Below, piece by piece: positions 16,106-29,600 of a stretch of 64,000 bases of DNA. A program made the translations under genes and the position numbers. The number at the start of each line of letters is the position of its first letter. The first letter of the stretch is position 1. This DNA comes from Cruorifilaria tuberocauda (taxonomy: Eukaryota; Nematoda; Chromadorea; Rhabditida; Onchocercidae): the NCBI GenBank assembly GCA_013365365.1, contig JABVXU010000096.1, positions 93,645-157,644 on the forward strand. Reading direction: 5' to 3'. The notes beneath the pieces were generated by a model that saw only the letters and a list, made by a program, of their open reading frames with translations, made no database searches and had not been told where the DNA came from.

Positions 16106-18653
16106 ATGTTTACAGCGACGGTTATTGGTTGGTCTAAATTTGGAACTGCTATTATTACTGCTTTAAGGTGTTATGCAGTCAGTGCTACGACAAAGAAAGC
16201 ATTCTGTAATTCTCAACTAAAACCTTTGTATTTGGATATGCAAGCAACTACACCGATGGTTACTACCTGTTTCATCTCTTCCATCGAAAGTAATAGGTTA
16301 CCAGTTTGCAAGAAATAATGGTATCACTCCATTAAAAAAATGTTTTAGGTTGTTTGAGTTTGCAGTAATTAGATATTAACATACTCATTACTGGAAGTTT
16401 CAGATTTTTGCATAGAGTTTTCGAGCTTTTTAGAATTTAAAATTTGCTTGAAGGATCCACGCGTCGTGGACGCCATGATACCATATATGGTAAGTGCGTA
16501 TGGTAACCCTCATAGTAAAACTCATTTTTATGGATGGGAAGCTGAAGAAGCAGTTGAAAAAGCCCGCTTGCAGGTAGAAGTTTTGACAAATCTCATTGAT
16601 ATGATAGTTAAGATCGGGTATTCGTGCGCTTCCGAATATATTTCTCTCTCGTTATCTAGTTTTTTGTTCAGGTGGCGAAATTGATTGGAGCAGGTTCACG
16701 TGAAATTATTTTCACATCTGGTGCTACGGAGTCAAATAATATCGCCATCAAAGGAGTAGCCAATTTTTACAGAGAAACTGGAAAAAATCATCTGATCACA
16801 GTACAGACGGTTAGGATTTGTGTTTATTTAAATGTATTAAATTGTGCAGGAACATTTTTTTTTGTTTTCTCATATTCTGCTTATATAAAATGATTAACAG
16901 ATCTGTTTAGGAACATAAATGCGTTTTGGATTCCTGTCGTTATTTGTCAGCTAAAGGTTTCAAAGTGACCTATTTACCCGTCAAGAGAAATGGAATAATA
17001 AGTTTAAAAGCACGTTTTATGTTATTTTGAGTGCTCTTAGTGCAATTTTTAAGGCAGGGTATTTGAGTAAAAACTGCAATAGAGCAATGATAATATGACA
17101 TAATTATGATTTTTATATTATCATTCAGGATGTTGTATTCCACCCCAGAAATCTGAATTTCAAATTGCAGGAATTAGAGAATGCAATTACAAATGAAACT
17201 ATTCTTGTATCCATTATGGTTCTGAACAATGAAATTGGTGTCATACAACCTACGAAAGAAATTGGTTATTTTTATTATGTTTCTTCCAAGCTAAAATATT
17301 ATTTCATGCTAAAAATATTATTATTTGAATGCAACAGTTTATATTTCGCTTTAATTCAGCTTGTCATAATTGGTTTTAGGTATTTATGCTTAGCTATATT
17401 GAAGGTCAGGCAAAAGTCCTTATATCAGAAAGTCATACGTAGGTAACTATTTATTATTGTGATTAGAAATAAAATTTTGTCTTTTGCGTAGCTATAGGGA
17501 AAATATGTCGAGAAAGAAACGTATTTTTTCACTGCGATGCAGCACAAGCTATTGGGAAGATATCGATAGATGTTAACGACATGAACATTGATCTAATGTC
17601 TATCAGTGGCCATAAAATTTATGGGCCAAAGGGTGAGTGATCCTTAAGAGAATTAGTATATATAAAATTGCATATAACTGAAAAGTTGAAGAGTTGCATA
17701 AAACATTATGATTATTGGAAAAGAACTATTAAAAACAAATGCTTCTAAGGTATTGGAGCAATTTATGTTCGCCGGAGACCTCGTGTTCGATTAGAAGCAC
17801 AAATGTCAGGAGGTGGGCAGGAGAGGGGCATGCGATCGGGAACTCTACCAACACCTCTTATTGTTGGCTTTGGCAAAGTTCTTTTTATTCTTTTTTTCTT
17901 TCTAGAAGTTTGGATTCATTAGCTAAATAAGAGTTTTTTTCATCTAGTCTAGGCTTGTGCAATCGCAGCAGAAGAAATGGAAATGGATCAAAAGCACATC
18001 GAACGGCTATCGAAGCGGTTACTGGATCGAATAAATTCTAAGTTGAGCCATGTTGTGCGAAATGGTGATTCAGAACAAACTTATCAAGATTAGTTTTATG
18101 ATTGCTTTATTCAGGGATAGAAACTGAAGTTGACAGTAAGTTTTTTGTATGCTGCAATAGTTATGAACCTAATACCAATTTTCAAATAATAAAAATTTGA
18201 TTAATTATTTAAATATTTTACGTATACCTTTTTAGGCTGCTTAAATCTTTCATTTTCTTGCGTTGAAGGTGAAAGTTTGTTAATGGCACTAAAAAATGTG
18301 GCGTTATCATCAGGCAGTGCATGTACCAGTGAATCACTTGAACCTTCATATGTCCTGCGGGCTATGGGTTCAGAAGAAGATTCGGCTCACTCCAGCATCA
18401 GATTTGGGATTGGACGATTCACAACCGAAAAGGTTACTTTTCTATCTGCAATATCAAGGGTTTTATGCACTGAGAATATTTGATTTTCGCCTTTGATGTA
18501 AAGATTTTATGCTTTTTGCATATATTTCAGGAAATTGATTATACCGCTGATCTTTGTATTAAAGAAGTACAACGACTAAGGGAAATGAGTCCATTGTGGG
18601 AAATGATCCAGGAAGGCACTGATTTGAAAAGTATAGAGTGGAACCAGAACTGA
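16106..18653 (+). CDS. nfs-1: Mitochondrial cysteine desulfurase NFS1
   Basis: PLP enzyme that takes sulfur from cysteine for Fe-S cluster assembly on ISCU in mitochondria. Ten exons: 16106-16258, 16454-16573, 16672-16809, 16911-17009, 17171-17264, 17498-17632, 17750-17877, 17953-18088, 18236-18432 and 18531-18653, giving 440 residues. The first ~40 residues are basic and hydroxylated, like a mitochondrial presequence. Motifs are [31 protein letters not shown] (His over PLP), [18 protein letters not shown] (PLP Lys), [13 protein letters not shown], the mobile-loop Cys in [16 protein letters not shown], and a C-terminal [16 protein letters not shown] for ISCU contact. All are intact. Three junctions are odd: intron 4 begins GC, intron 5 has two in-frame acceptors 6 bp apart, and intron 8 has AT at the position homology demands. 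Confidence 0.96.
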
Positions 18654-19920
18654 GTTATTTCACCTTCGGTCAATAATTCGACTTTATCGATTTTCAAAAT
18701 ATTTTTTTTCGCTGAAAAGCACCACCGTTTGGATGTAATCAGCATGCCTCCCATATCTCGTTATATGTTGCAACTCGTTCTATCGATAATTGCTGAATCG
18801 CCTAAATATATATACTCTGAAGAGAAGTATTTATATTTATTAATGACATTTATTAAATAAAAAATGTTCGACTGCATTATATATTAAATATACTTCCGAA
18901 GTTGCGATTTTCGTTGCTTCCTTCGGAAGATCTCGCAGCTGGTAGCACAGTGATCTTATCATATTACTTTATTATAAGTAATCATGATTTATTATAAGTG
19001 TAGGGCTGGAGCCTGTTGTCAAGTTTAGCAATGCCTTGATGTAATACCATTGTTTTCCATTCATAATATCGCATGCCAAGCTCTTCACACTTTCAATTTC
19101 ATATGGAGATAAAACAGCTGTTGACCTTAATTCTATACGAAGATATGAAATGGAAAGAATGGAAAAATGTTTATCACATTGGAAAGGAAGTTTCAGTCAT
19201 CACATGCTAAACCGTGAAAGTTAATGCCACCTCTCTTTAAGAAAAAGCGGCAATACATTTTTCTACAATAATAGTTCAAAGTTTACATGGGTAAATATAT
19301 CTTGGATAAAAACACTGTTTATAAGTCACTATAAAAAGGAACTCCTACGATTGGCCTATTTAGTCAATATCCCAAATAAACAACTGTAAAAGAAAAGTAC
19401 GTAGACAACAAATCTAAAAATACATTTTGAAAGACTTCACCAACTTTATTTATAGTCATAGTACACCGAATAAAGATGAATATAGCGAAAATTTAGAAAC
19501 AATACAAAACTGAAACATATAATGCGATTACATATTCGGCATTCAATTGCCAAAGTTTAGCAAATAAAAATACCGGTTACTGATTGAGTGAATAATCGGA
19601 TCATGGAAACGATACAAAACCAACCAAAAATCGCACCATTTGACAAAATAAATAAAGAAAAATCGGGTTGACACGTCGTTATGTTTCGATACTATTAAAT
19701 ATATTGTAAGTACACAATGCAATCAACAATGTACCAAAAAGCAACTAAAAACAGATGTCATAAGATTGATCAGAATGATAGATCATTTTATGCAAATAAA
19801 TGGTTTCATTGACGAATCTTGTCTCTTTCTTCATTACTAGCTCATATGTTTAAAAAACTAATCACCCACAAAATCATTTTAAAAAAAAATTGGACATCCA
19901 AATATTCCTTTAACCTCACA
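18654..19920. other. Convergent 3' region of nfs-1 and the TULP4-like gene
   Basis: About 1.27 kb between two 3' ends with no supported gene. The open frame at 18539-18754 (minus) is antisense to the last nfs-1 exon. Confidence 0.5.
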
Positions 19921-22900
19921 TCATTTTAAACGTTGAGTAATGGATGCAAGTGCAATAGCAAACGCTTGCACAGCAGTAAATGGTGAACGGAAATCAAGCG
20001 TATAGGCGCCATTTTCTATTCGTCCAAATTGCATCACTTGCTGATCGTCGTATTCGATTTGGAAGTTTTTTGCGGATTCTTGAGTTACACGACCACCAAA
20101 ATCTAGCTGAAATAGTTAAACTTCAAATAAATAGGAAATTAATTCTATACAGATTCTTAGGCAATTCATTCATTCAGACGTAAAATAAAGAATTTTATAA
20201 CAAAAAAAATACTGGTGGAGCTCATCAAGGATTATTATTGATCAGTTTTGTAGATAAAAAGTTGCCGATAATTGATCAAAAGCTGTTAATACTAATTTCT
20301 GATCATATAAACATTAATTTCAAGCTAAAAAGTGACCTACAGTTACATTTCCAGTGAAATGAATCAATGTACCACATTATACTTCTAATCAAATGATTGT
20401 TAACTGTATAAATAAAAAGAATAACATGGTTGAGAAGTTACAAACATAAATAAACAATAAGCGTAGTTGAAATTAGGATCAGAAAAAGTTCGCGTATACT
20501 AAATATCATGCAGTCGAACTAGCCTGTGATTTTATACAACACCTATCCTAATTAAATTTTATATCATTCACGCGTGTATATCATATATCAAAAGGCTAAT
20601 TTATAAAGTAGAACAATCCTGAAGTTTTGAGCTTCAAGTTAAAATTGAATATCATGTACAGGAAAACATATTCAGAAACATAAACTGCTGTGACTTGAAC
20701 AAAATGATAGTTCGAAAATAGTCATTAGGTAACGAATATGAGAAAGGAGTTTGACCGGACCATATAAAAACAACGGATAAAGTTATCAAATATTCCTGGA
20801 AATCCGATGATATGAGAGTTACACTAATTTGTTGCTCTAATTTTTTGATTCATTGTTGTATTCTTACTTTACTTTTGAGTTAAAGAGAGAAAGTAAGCAT
20901 ACCTGATACACTTGGCTAGCTTCATTCCAAAAAGGCGCTTTATTATTCATAGTAAGGAAAGAGATATTTTCATCATTTATTGTAGGTTGTTCACCAAGCA
21001 CTGCTTTGATATGCTTAATTCTTTCTTGCAAATCACCGCAGACTTCATCAAGTAATTCATCACCTTAAATTAATGTTTTTACGTAAACGAACAACTGAGT
21101 TAAACTGAAGATTGTTTTACATGCTCTATGAAACTAAAAATTTTTAAATAAAAAATCTGATTTACCATAACTAATTTTTTTTTCAATTTGTGAAACTTTC
21201 TTCGAAATATCCTTCAATTGCGTTCTCAGAGATGATACTGTTGCGTGGCTTTCCTTTATCGAATCCTAAATTTAAAAACTCTTCGAAAAATCTAATTTCT
21301 CAAGTTTTTTTCATTTAATAGTGAATAAAAGTCAATAAAATATTTGACTTCTTGTACTCAAAATGTTTCTGTCATATGAAAATGCCAATAAATGACACCT
21401 TTTATAGATAATGGAATGTTCCTTTTGAGTTTTATTATATTTTCGATTATATGATGTGACACTTACATTCATACAACGATATGGTAAAGACTGTAGATTC
21501 ACCGGATTTGAACTCTCGTTATTACTTAGCTGCCCCACCGCACAGCGCATAGTCAGATCATTTGCTAACTTTGCTAACTTATCCAGTACCGATGTTATAT
21601 CACTTAACTGCCTCATCCCTAAAACTATAGGTTTCATTTTGAAATATTCAAGATATTAGAATTATGCAAAACGCTAAGTATCATTATAAAAATATCATAC
21701 GTAGCAAACTACTTTTGCATACTTTTCCTGCAAGGAATTTACAGAAATACTATATTAGGTATTACTAAAAAGTAATGTCTTCAAAACTATTACCTTTGCG
21801 AGAGGTTTCAGCAGCTCTGAAGCAATCAATGAGTGGAGTGCGTTCAGTAGCATCACGCATGACAACAGCGTCATCCTCATCAATATACTAAAAAATCGGT
21901 TTTGTAATATAATCAATATGGCTTTGAGCAGAAAAAATGAAAAGTGTATGAAAACATAATCAACAAAATTAGACTAAATGGGACCTATAATGAACAACCG
22001 GTAATAACAACCTCAATATCATCAAATTGTTGAGACCATCGACTGCTAGATGTTGAAGGTTCAATATGGGTGAATTCATTGCGCTGCGGTTTCATACCCG
22101 GACTAACTACGCATACCTCCTTGGGAAGAGTTGTTGCCTTAGTTGATACTTTCGAAACATATCTTATTACATTAGTAGTTCCACCGAAAGAATCTAACTT
22201 CTGCGATGGTTTTTCAAGATCGCTGGCAAAACATTTCATTTTTGCAATATGCCTTTCTACGGCCACTTTCAGATCATTAAATTCTGATAAGATACTCTGT
22301 AACCTAACAAACATGAAACGAAAACGAATTATTTATATTTTGAAAGAATCTCTTGTTGTAGCATATAACATATTGTATCATTTTTTATCCGAATAATGTC
22401 TTTAACTTTGATAAAATGAACTTTTCAAGAAACAAATCAATATCTAGTTAAGACAAAAATTTTTTTTATAAACCGACCATTCTGATCAAAAAGTATCAAA
22501 AAACTGAGCGTACTTGAAAAAGAAGTTTCTCTTCAATTGATAATGGTTCCTCGACTGTTTCATCAATCAGTGGTTCTATGTCCATTCCCACACCACGTCT
22601 TCTCATCAGATTTCCTCCCTCTCTCAAAATTTAAAATGACAAATCATATATAAAGAATTATTAGTAAAACTCATGAAGATTGGAAGGACATCAATTATTT
22701 TAATGTAATATGTTTTTTGCACTCATGGCAAGGAATTTAAATACACAAAAGAAAATTTAAAATACAGGCATATACCGATCATTTGGAACGATAGTAGCAT
22801 TGCGAACATTGCTTTCACTCGAAAAGCCACTGTTATTATTCGATTGTGCACTGCTTATTGGCTTACAATATGTTCTACAATGAGAAGTTGACAGAGGACT

Positions 22901-25900
22901 GCCGGTCCTTTTGGTCAAGTCAGCCAATTGTACTGTCATTTGACGAGGTTGTAAGTGAAGAACTGATGTCTTATAAACAACCTGAAATTAAGGCCCTTTG
23001 CAAATGGGCTACTCTAGAGAGTTTTTTGGATTTATCCCTTTTTTATCCCAGATTTACTAGTTGAAAAATCCTTAGCTAGTAAATGCTTTGACTGAAAGCT
23101 GCTTAAGAAGCAAACAAACTTGAGCAAGAAAAGTTGGAAGAATATTGGTTGTAACGGACAATATTTTGAAACGAGTGCACCATACATTGGATGTAATCTG
23201 AAAAATTACTACTTACTCAGAACATAATAATAAAGAACTTCCATTGTATTTCTAGAGTTCATAGGTTTTTCATAGCAAAATGCATATACCTGAACTAGTT
23301 TACCACTGTTTCTGTTAATAGGACAGCTAACATAACGATTCATAAAAACTCTTAGATGGCGTTTACTTCTTCTCCAAACAGAATTTCGCTGTGCAGATGG
23401 TCGAGTAAATGCGCCTACATCTTCTGCAAGTGAATGGATCACTGCACATAAAATCACAAATTTATGTGGCAATAAATGCCTCTATATAAAATCTTCTGCA
23501 CGAAACTCCCAATAGGATATCAGAAATTAGTTTTAAAACTGCTTCCAAATTTGAACTGAAATAAGTGCGTAATACTGGTGCATGTCGCAATCAAAGCTAT
23601 TGTCCAAATAGAGAAAGTAATTCTAGAACCCACCAACTTGCACAGAGCTTTCACTGTCTGATTTTAACAATGTCAATTTGGGATTGCAAAGAGAAATCTG
23701 AAATTGAGGAATGATTCTATTCGTTTGTTTGCCGAGCAGGACAGGAATAAGGCCAGCCATGTGCTCCATGCATAACACATATGTATGAATTTTGCTTGGT
23801 ACAGGGCGTATTGTACAATACCAGCGCCAGTCGGAGGGCTCACAAACCTTCATCAGCATGTCATTACGTGAAGGAACACGACACTAAAAAAATATATCGT
23901 ATATCGTACATGATAATTAAAAACATCAATTCTCACCATAATTCATGAATTTATGAGATGTTCTTCAGAAATTTCTTAGAATCAAAGCAGTTTTTCTAAA
24001 AAAAGAGATTTAGATCGTAAAAATTATTAAAGAAAACTATAAAACTGAAATGAAGAATAAAGACTAACTCTAATTATGTGATGATCCAACGCACGAATAG
24101 CATTCCGCTCGCGTGGAGGTAGTGGGAGTACATCGACACGCCGTGCAGATGCGCCCAGTAGTTGCCATAAGTTGTAAGCAACCAAATTGAATAACGACGG
24201 CACATCATGCAGAACCCGTCCAACAGCCAACTGATTACCTAATCAGAAGTCCAATACAGCAGAAGACAGGAAATCAAATTTATTTCGCATAGCAAAAAAG
24301 ATTCGCACGTTGCGAAAGGATGAAGACGTACAATACTTAAAGGTACGTCGTCCTCCCTGAAATATTTTACCTACAACGTGCTTACTTTGCTGCCGCAGTC
24401 AATAGTTTCTAATAAGCTCTGGATTAGTAAGTTGGCAGCAGGATACAAGTAAATAAGAAAGATATATTTCTGTTTTTCAGAAATTTCTATAAGTTAAGAA
24501 AACTTTTAAAATTGAAGACATTGAAACCTGATGTGGCAATAATGAAGCGATCATCATGAACCCAAGTAAATGCAGTGAGAGCAGTAGCCGAAGGTTGCGA
24601 AACTTGGCTATCGCAGACAATATTTCCTTGATATGTCATAATAAAGAAATGATTTTCTTTACAAACAGCAGCCAGCAGTGTACCATTCGCATTCCACTGA
24701 ATGCTTAATAGGGTTTCATTACACTGCCACTTCGCACTATCAATCTAAATAAATGGTAAAAATTATAAACAAATTTCAATTTATGAAGTCTAGAAGCGCT
24801 TCTTTTTAGAACTGAACAAAGAAAATAATTATTTTAACATAAAATTTTAAAAGTCTAAAGAAACCGCAAAACTTCTTTTAGCAAAAAACGCACACTAGAA
24901 GCGATTGCTAAATCATCTCTTCTATTTTAACAAAATAAATTTAGACAGAAACTGATAATTCCTTAAATCAAAGCCCTTAAAAAATATATTTATAGAGAAA
25001 ACCTAAAACCAAAACTTGTTAGCCTATCAGGTCCCATCGTATAAAAACAAGGAATTCCTTGTAAGAATGTATTTCCTGCAAAACAAAAGACCCGTGAGAA
25101 GAGGAGAACTAATGTCCATCTTACATCGTCTTATTTTTAAATGTGTTCAAGCAAAATAAAAATAATAAATCTCTCGTACAAACAAACCTCATCATAAGAA
25201 CACAAAAAATTAAGAAGGCCCGCACCAGAACAAACAGCTAATGTCCATTTATCATTCTTACGTCGTGAAGATGCTGCTAAAAACCGAATACCGCCATTTA
25301 TATACATTTTTCTTTCTGTAATTGTCGCACCTAGAAGTAATAAAATCAAATAAATTTATATAACTAAAATTGAAAATACGTATCTTAGTTCCTACAAATC
25401 ATTTCCTTACAGCAGAAAATTTAAAAAATAAAATAAATATTACTATGCAAAAATTTTCCATCTTCTTTTTATTTGTTCTATCACGAGAGATTGACAATTA
25501 AGAGAATATCTCAATGCATTACATGATATTTACAGTTTAATATCAAAGACAAGCAATGCTATCAATAAATTTCGCCATTTCAGAACCATGTTCAACTTCA
25601 CGTCGCAATAAAATAATTGTCATTAAGAGCAATTAAAACATATTATTCAAAGTAATAAAATCTACAACCTAATGCCGAATAAACTGAGAAATGACCTTGT
25701 TCATTTAACACCTGAATTGTACCATTACTGAATCCCAAAATAATTTCACGCGAATCGGGAGCCCAAACACCACAATTAACAGTAGCAGGAAATGAACTAG
25801 ACCATATTCTCTGACCCGTAGCAGAACCAATTAAAACAAAATTATCTTCATAACAAATAAGTGCTGATAAACCATTTGGACTCCAGCTTACGCCACGAAC

Positions 25901-26624
25901 CTAAAATTACCTATATTATTGTTTCGAGCCTTTCACAATGCTGTTTTTGCCAATATTTATGAAAGTAAATGGATGTTGCTGTAGGATGAAATGAACATAA
26001 AAATTTGCAAAATATAAATCATTTCATAACCAAATTTTAGTTATCTTTTATACTTGACATAACCATCTGTTTCACTAACCTTAATACCACGATCGTTCAC
26101 CAATTCTACACTCCATCTTTCTTCATTCGGTACCCAAACATAAATTATTCCTGAACTATCGCAGCTTGCCAATTTCATTTGCTCCTTGTTCCATGCTACT
26201 ATATTTATTGTAGTATGGTGACCGCGAAGATTAAAATTAATTCTCCTATTATCGTCTCGCAATGGACAAACTTCTGTTGCTGTCACTCCTACTGCTCCTG
26301 ATTCTGATCCTGGAGAAAAACAGGTGGAATTTAAGATGATGTGCGAAACTGTGAAACACTCCATACGTTTAGAAATTAAGACTAATAGTTTATATCTGTT
26401 GAAAACAACATCATAAGTTAAATGACACTGATATCATTATGCCTAATAATGACAGCGGAACCTGGCGGTAAATCAACTTACATCACGTACATCAATTGAA
26501 AGAACTTACCGGTAGCTAAGAGGCCTGTATCGGCATTATTGCCATTAGGTATCCAGTTCAAGCAAGTAATACTAGAATCAAAAACACAACCAGGCCAATC
26601 GTCACTTTCCCAAATGATCTTCAT
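19921..26624 (-). CDS. TULP4-like WD40 / tubby-domain protein (tub-2 type)
   Basis: Relatives combine N-terminal WD40 repeats, a SOCS-box region and a C-terminal tubby domain, and are thought to act as substrate receptors of cullin E3 ligases. Seventeen exons join in phase: 26510-26624, 26080-26309, 25669-25900, 25188-25330, 24528-24744, 24069-24238, 23634-23883, 23290-23441, 23120-23197, 22776-22981, 22514-22622, 22012-22296, 21794-21887, 21467-21618, 21166-21265, 20903-21063 and 19921-20106, total 959 residues. WD40 sequence fills roughly 1-330, including [46 protein letters not shown] precedes [18 protein letters not shown]. The tubby N half ([27 protein letters not shown]) is at ~504-550. 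The tubby C half ([61 protein letters not shown]) ends the protein. A ~320-residue low-complexity and coiled-coil insertion separates them. Confidence 0.94.
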
Positions 26625-29600
26625 GCACTGCACGTATGTATACTTCACCTTCTTTCTCTTGCAATCTTCCGATTATTATTTATTCAACCATTAAAATAGT
26701 CTTTTGTAATACGTTGAAACGCTCGTTTTTGGCAAAGAAAATAAAGTGTTACAAAGCTGAGCTAATCGTAAACTAATGATAAATGAATATATCTGAAGAA
26801 AGTAGAGGTATTTGATTAACGATATTTATTGAGAGTGTAGTACTACTTTATTTATGCCGGATAGGGAATAAGCTGTAAATAAATCTAAAATCAAGGACTA
26901 CGACTGTTCTGCAAATGCATACTCTCTAAGCGATTTTTATTTCACACGGTGTAACAGTTACCGTCGGCCCAAAGCTGAAAATTTACGACCATTGTGAAAA
27001 ATCTAAAATTACAACCAAAATTATACAGCATTAATGATTGCTTTTTAATTTGTTGATTATATACATCATGATTTATAGTTTCTGGACAGAATATGGATAA
27101 ATTCCTGAGATTTCGGGAATGCGTAGTGCCTATTGAACACAGTAATCTTGTAGAAATTATTGGTGAAGTTAAGAGAAGCGCATGCTTTCCAGTGCTTATA
27201 TTTATTTTAATGTCTACACTATTCATTTCAGAAAAAATATCTTTCTATACTTTTCTCACAATTACTGTATCAAATTCTTCCGATAGGTAAGAATGAAGGA
27301 AAATTTATTTCAAATAAGACAAGTTTTCATTTTATTTTAAAACGGGGAGATGAGAATAAAAAAATCAGTTTAATTCAGGCAAGGAACGGATATTAGTAAG
27401 AGGAATTGAATATTCTAAAGATTGCTTAACTGATAAATGAAGCAGATAACGTTTTTAATTAGCAAAAAAAAATTTTGCTGAGAATTAGACGTAATGATAA
27501 ATGAATAAAAGAGAAAAAGAAGCAGAGAGAGATATGTAGTGCTTGAAAAGACTACCAAAAATGGTTGAGTAGAAGCAAAATATTTCAATAAAATGCTAAA
27601 ACTAGTAACAAATGTAGAAAGGTTAGGACGTAAGGGAAAAGATGAGATGGCAGTAACTGCTTTGTTTGCCATAAGTATGAATGTACTAAACCTGTTTTAT
27701 AGTTTATTGATAATGGATGCGCTTTCAAGTGGAAATTGTCAGCAATGTTTACTTCCAGATGACATTTCCCATCGTTTCTTTTAGTATCAATGCAAAGCAG
27801 TTTTATTAGGTGAGAAAATAATTCATCTAATTTTTTATGGAATGTGGAAGAAGCATCCGTTTTTTCGCTAATTCCTTTCCTCTTTCCGCTCTTACAATTA
27901 CCATAATATGTAATACTGAAGTATGGAAAAAGCAGATAAGTTTTTGAAATTGGAATAGAGGTATGTCTAATTGAAGCCTAAAGATTAAGGAATATATGGA
28001 TTGTTTAAATTTTGATTAGAATGATCAGACTTTTTGATTTTGGTTAGAATGATCAAAGTTTTATCATTAACACTGAAATTGATTACGGTTCTATCATTAC
28101 CATTGAATGTTGAGTACTTATCCATGTAAGACCTTCGTTTATTTTTATCATCCAAGTATTTTATCATAATGTTAATTTGTTAGGGTGTTATTTTAACTGT
28201 TTTAATAATTCCCCATTTTATCATATAATTAATTGAATTCAATAGTGATGGAGGGAGTTGAATTTTCAATTTCTGGAATTACGAGATTTAAAACTTGAAT
28301 TGCTAATAGAAGAGTGGTTTATGGGAGCCCGCTAAATTTGCAAATGCAATTCACATGCACGTAATGCTCAAAATATAGATGAAACTAGATTTCACCATAA
28401 ACCAATCAATCTTTTTACAGGTTTTCAGTAACTTTGAATGTTTCTATTGAACAAAGAATTTATTATAAGAATTCAAGTAAAAATTTTTATATTATTGAGA
28501 ATGTTTAAAAAGTATCCATGATGACCTGGAATAACTTGTCACAGTGATGAATAAGAAGAATGGCGATGGGATTATTGGCGCTGTTCTTATTTTCTATTCT
28601 TATTTTCTATTCTCTTTAAATAATAATCATTATTCATTGAATCCAAAAAAAAGAAAATCAGTTTGTTGAAGGATGAATCACCACCAATTAAATCAAATTT
28701 GATTTTCATAACCGCAGTCAGTAACTGTGATAAATTCAGCAATCATTTTGATGATTTTGAACAGTCATAGCAATTGCAATAACAAACCATATCATAAATG
28801 AAATTACAATGATGTTACGATGGAGACACTAGCAATGATTAGAGCACTCGAAAAAAAGCAACCAATATTTTAAAATTTTAAACAAATATAGAACTGGAAT
28901 GCTATTAGATGTGACAGACATTTTTATCATATAACTAATCAACGAATTCGTTTAAATGAAGGTTGAAAAGAGATCAACTTCTAGGTAAATTTTATAAAAA
29001 TCATCTCATTAAGAGATTGGGAAGAGAGTCTAAAAAAAATTATAAAAAAAATTAAAGACAACAAATCATATGAAAAAACACAAATTAGATAGTAATAATT
29101 GCAGGGAAAATATGTAACGAGTGTTGATTTCCTATTTGCGAAAGTTTCTAGCTCCTGAGTAACAATCAAAACTTTTTTAATCCTTCAGCTTTTCAAATTT
29201 CCAAATATTTCCGGTATTCCCAGCAACGAAATTTGAGATCTTCACCTATTCAAATACCTTAAATATTGGTGATTTACGAATGAAGTCAATTGAATTACCG
29301 ATTATTGTGTTATTAAAATTTATGGGAACGGTGTAAAATAATAAACAAATCGACCGACGGTGCGCTTAAACGAAACACTAGTAAATGTTTCATCTTTTTG
29401 CATCAGATTCCAAAGACACTGCATAATCAGTTTTGATCTAGTTTACAAGAACAACAATCTACGTGTTCTGAAAGTTCACTGAGAGAACATACGACTGAAT
29501 GAAATTTATTTTGCAAAATATTTGTTGCCAAAACAGAAGATCCCTCCGATCATATATGTTCAATATCTATTATTTCAACAGTTGAAAAGCAATGAGTAGT

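Noticed and set aside
22070..22396. 108-residue plus-strand open frame
   Set aside because: Antisense to exon 12 of the TULP4-like gene, whose phase is consistent over 17 exons.
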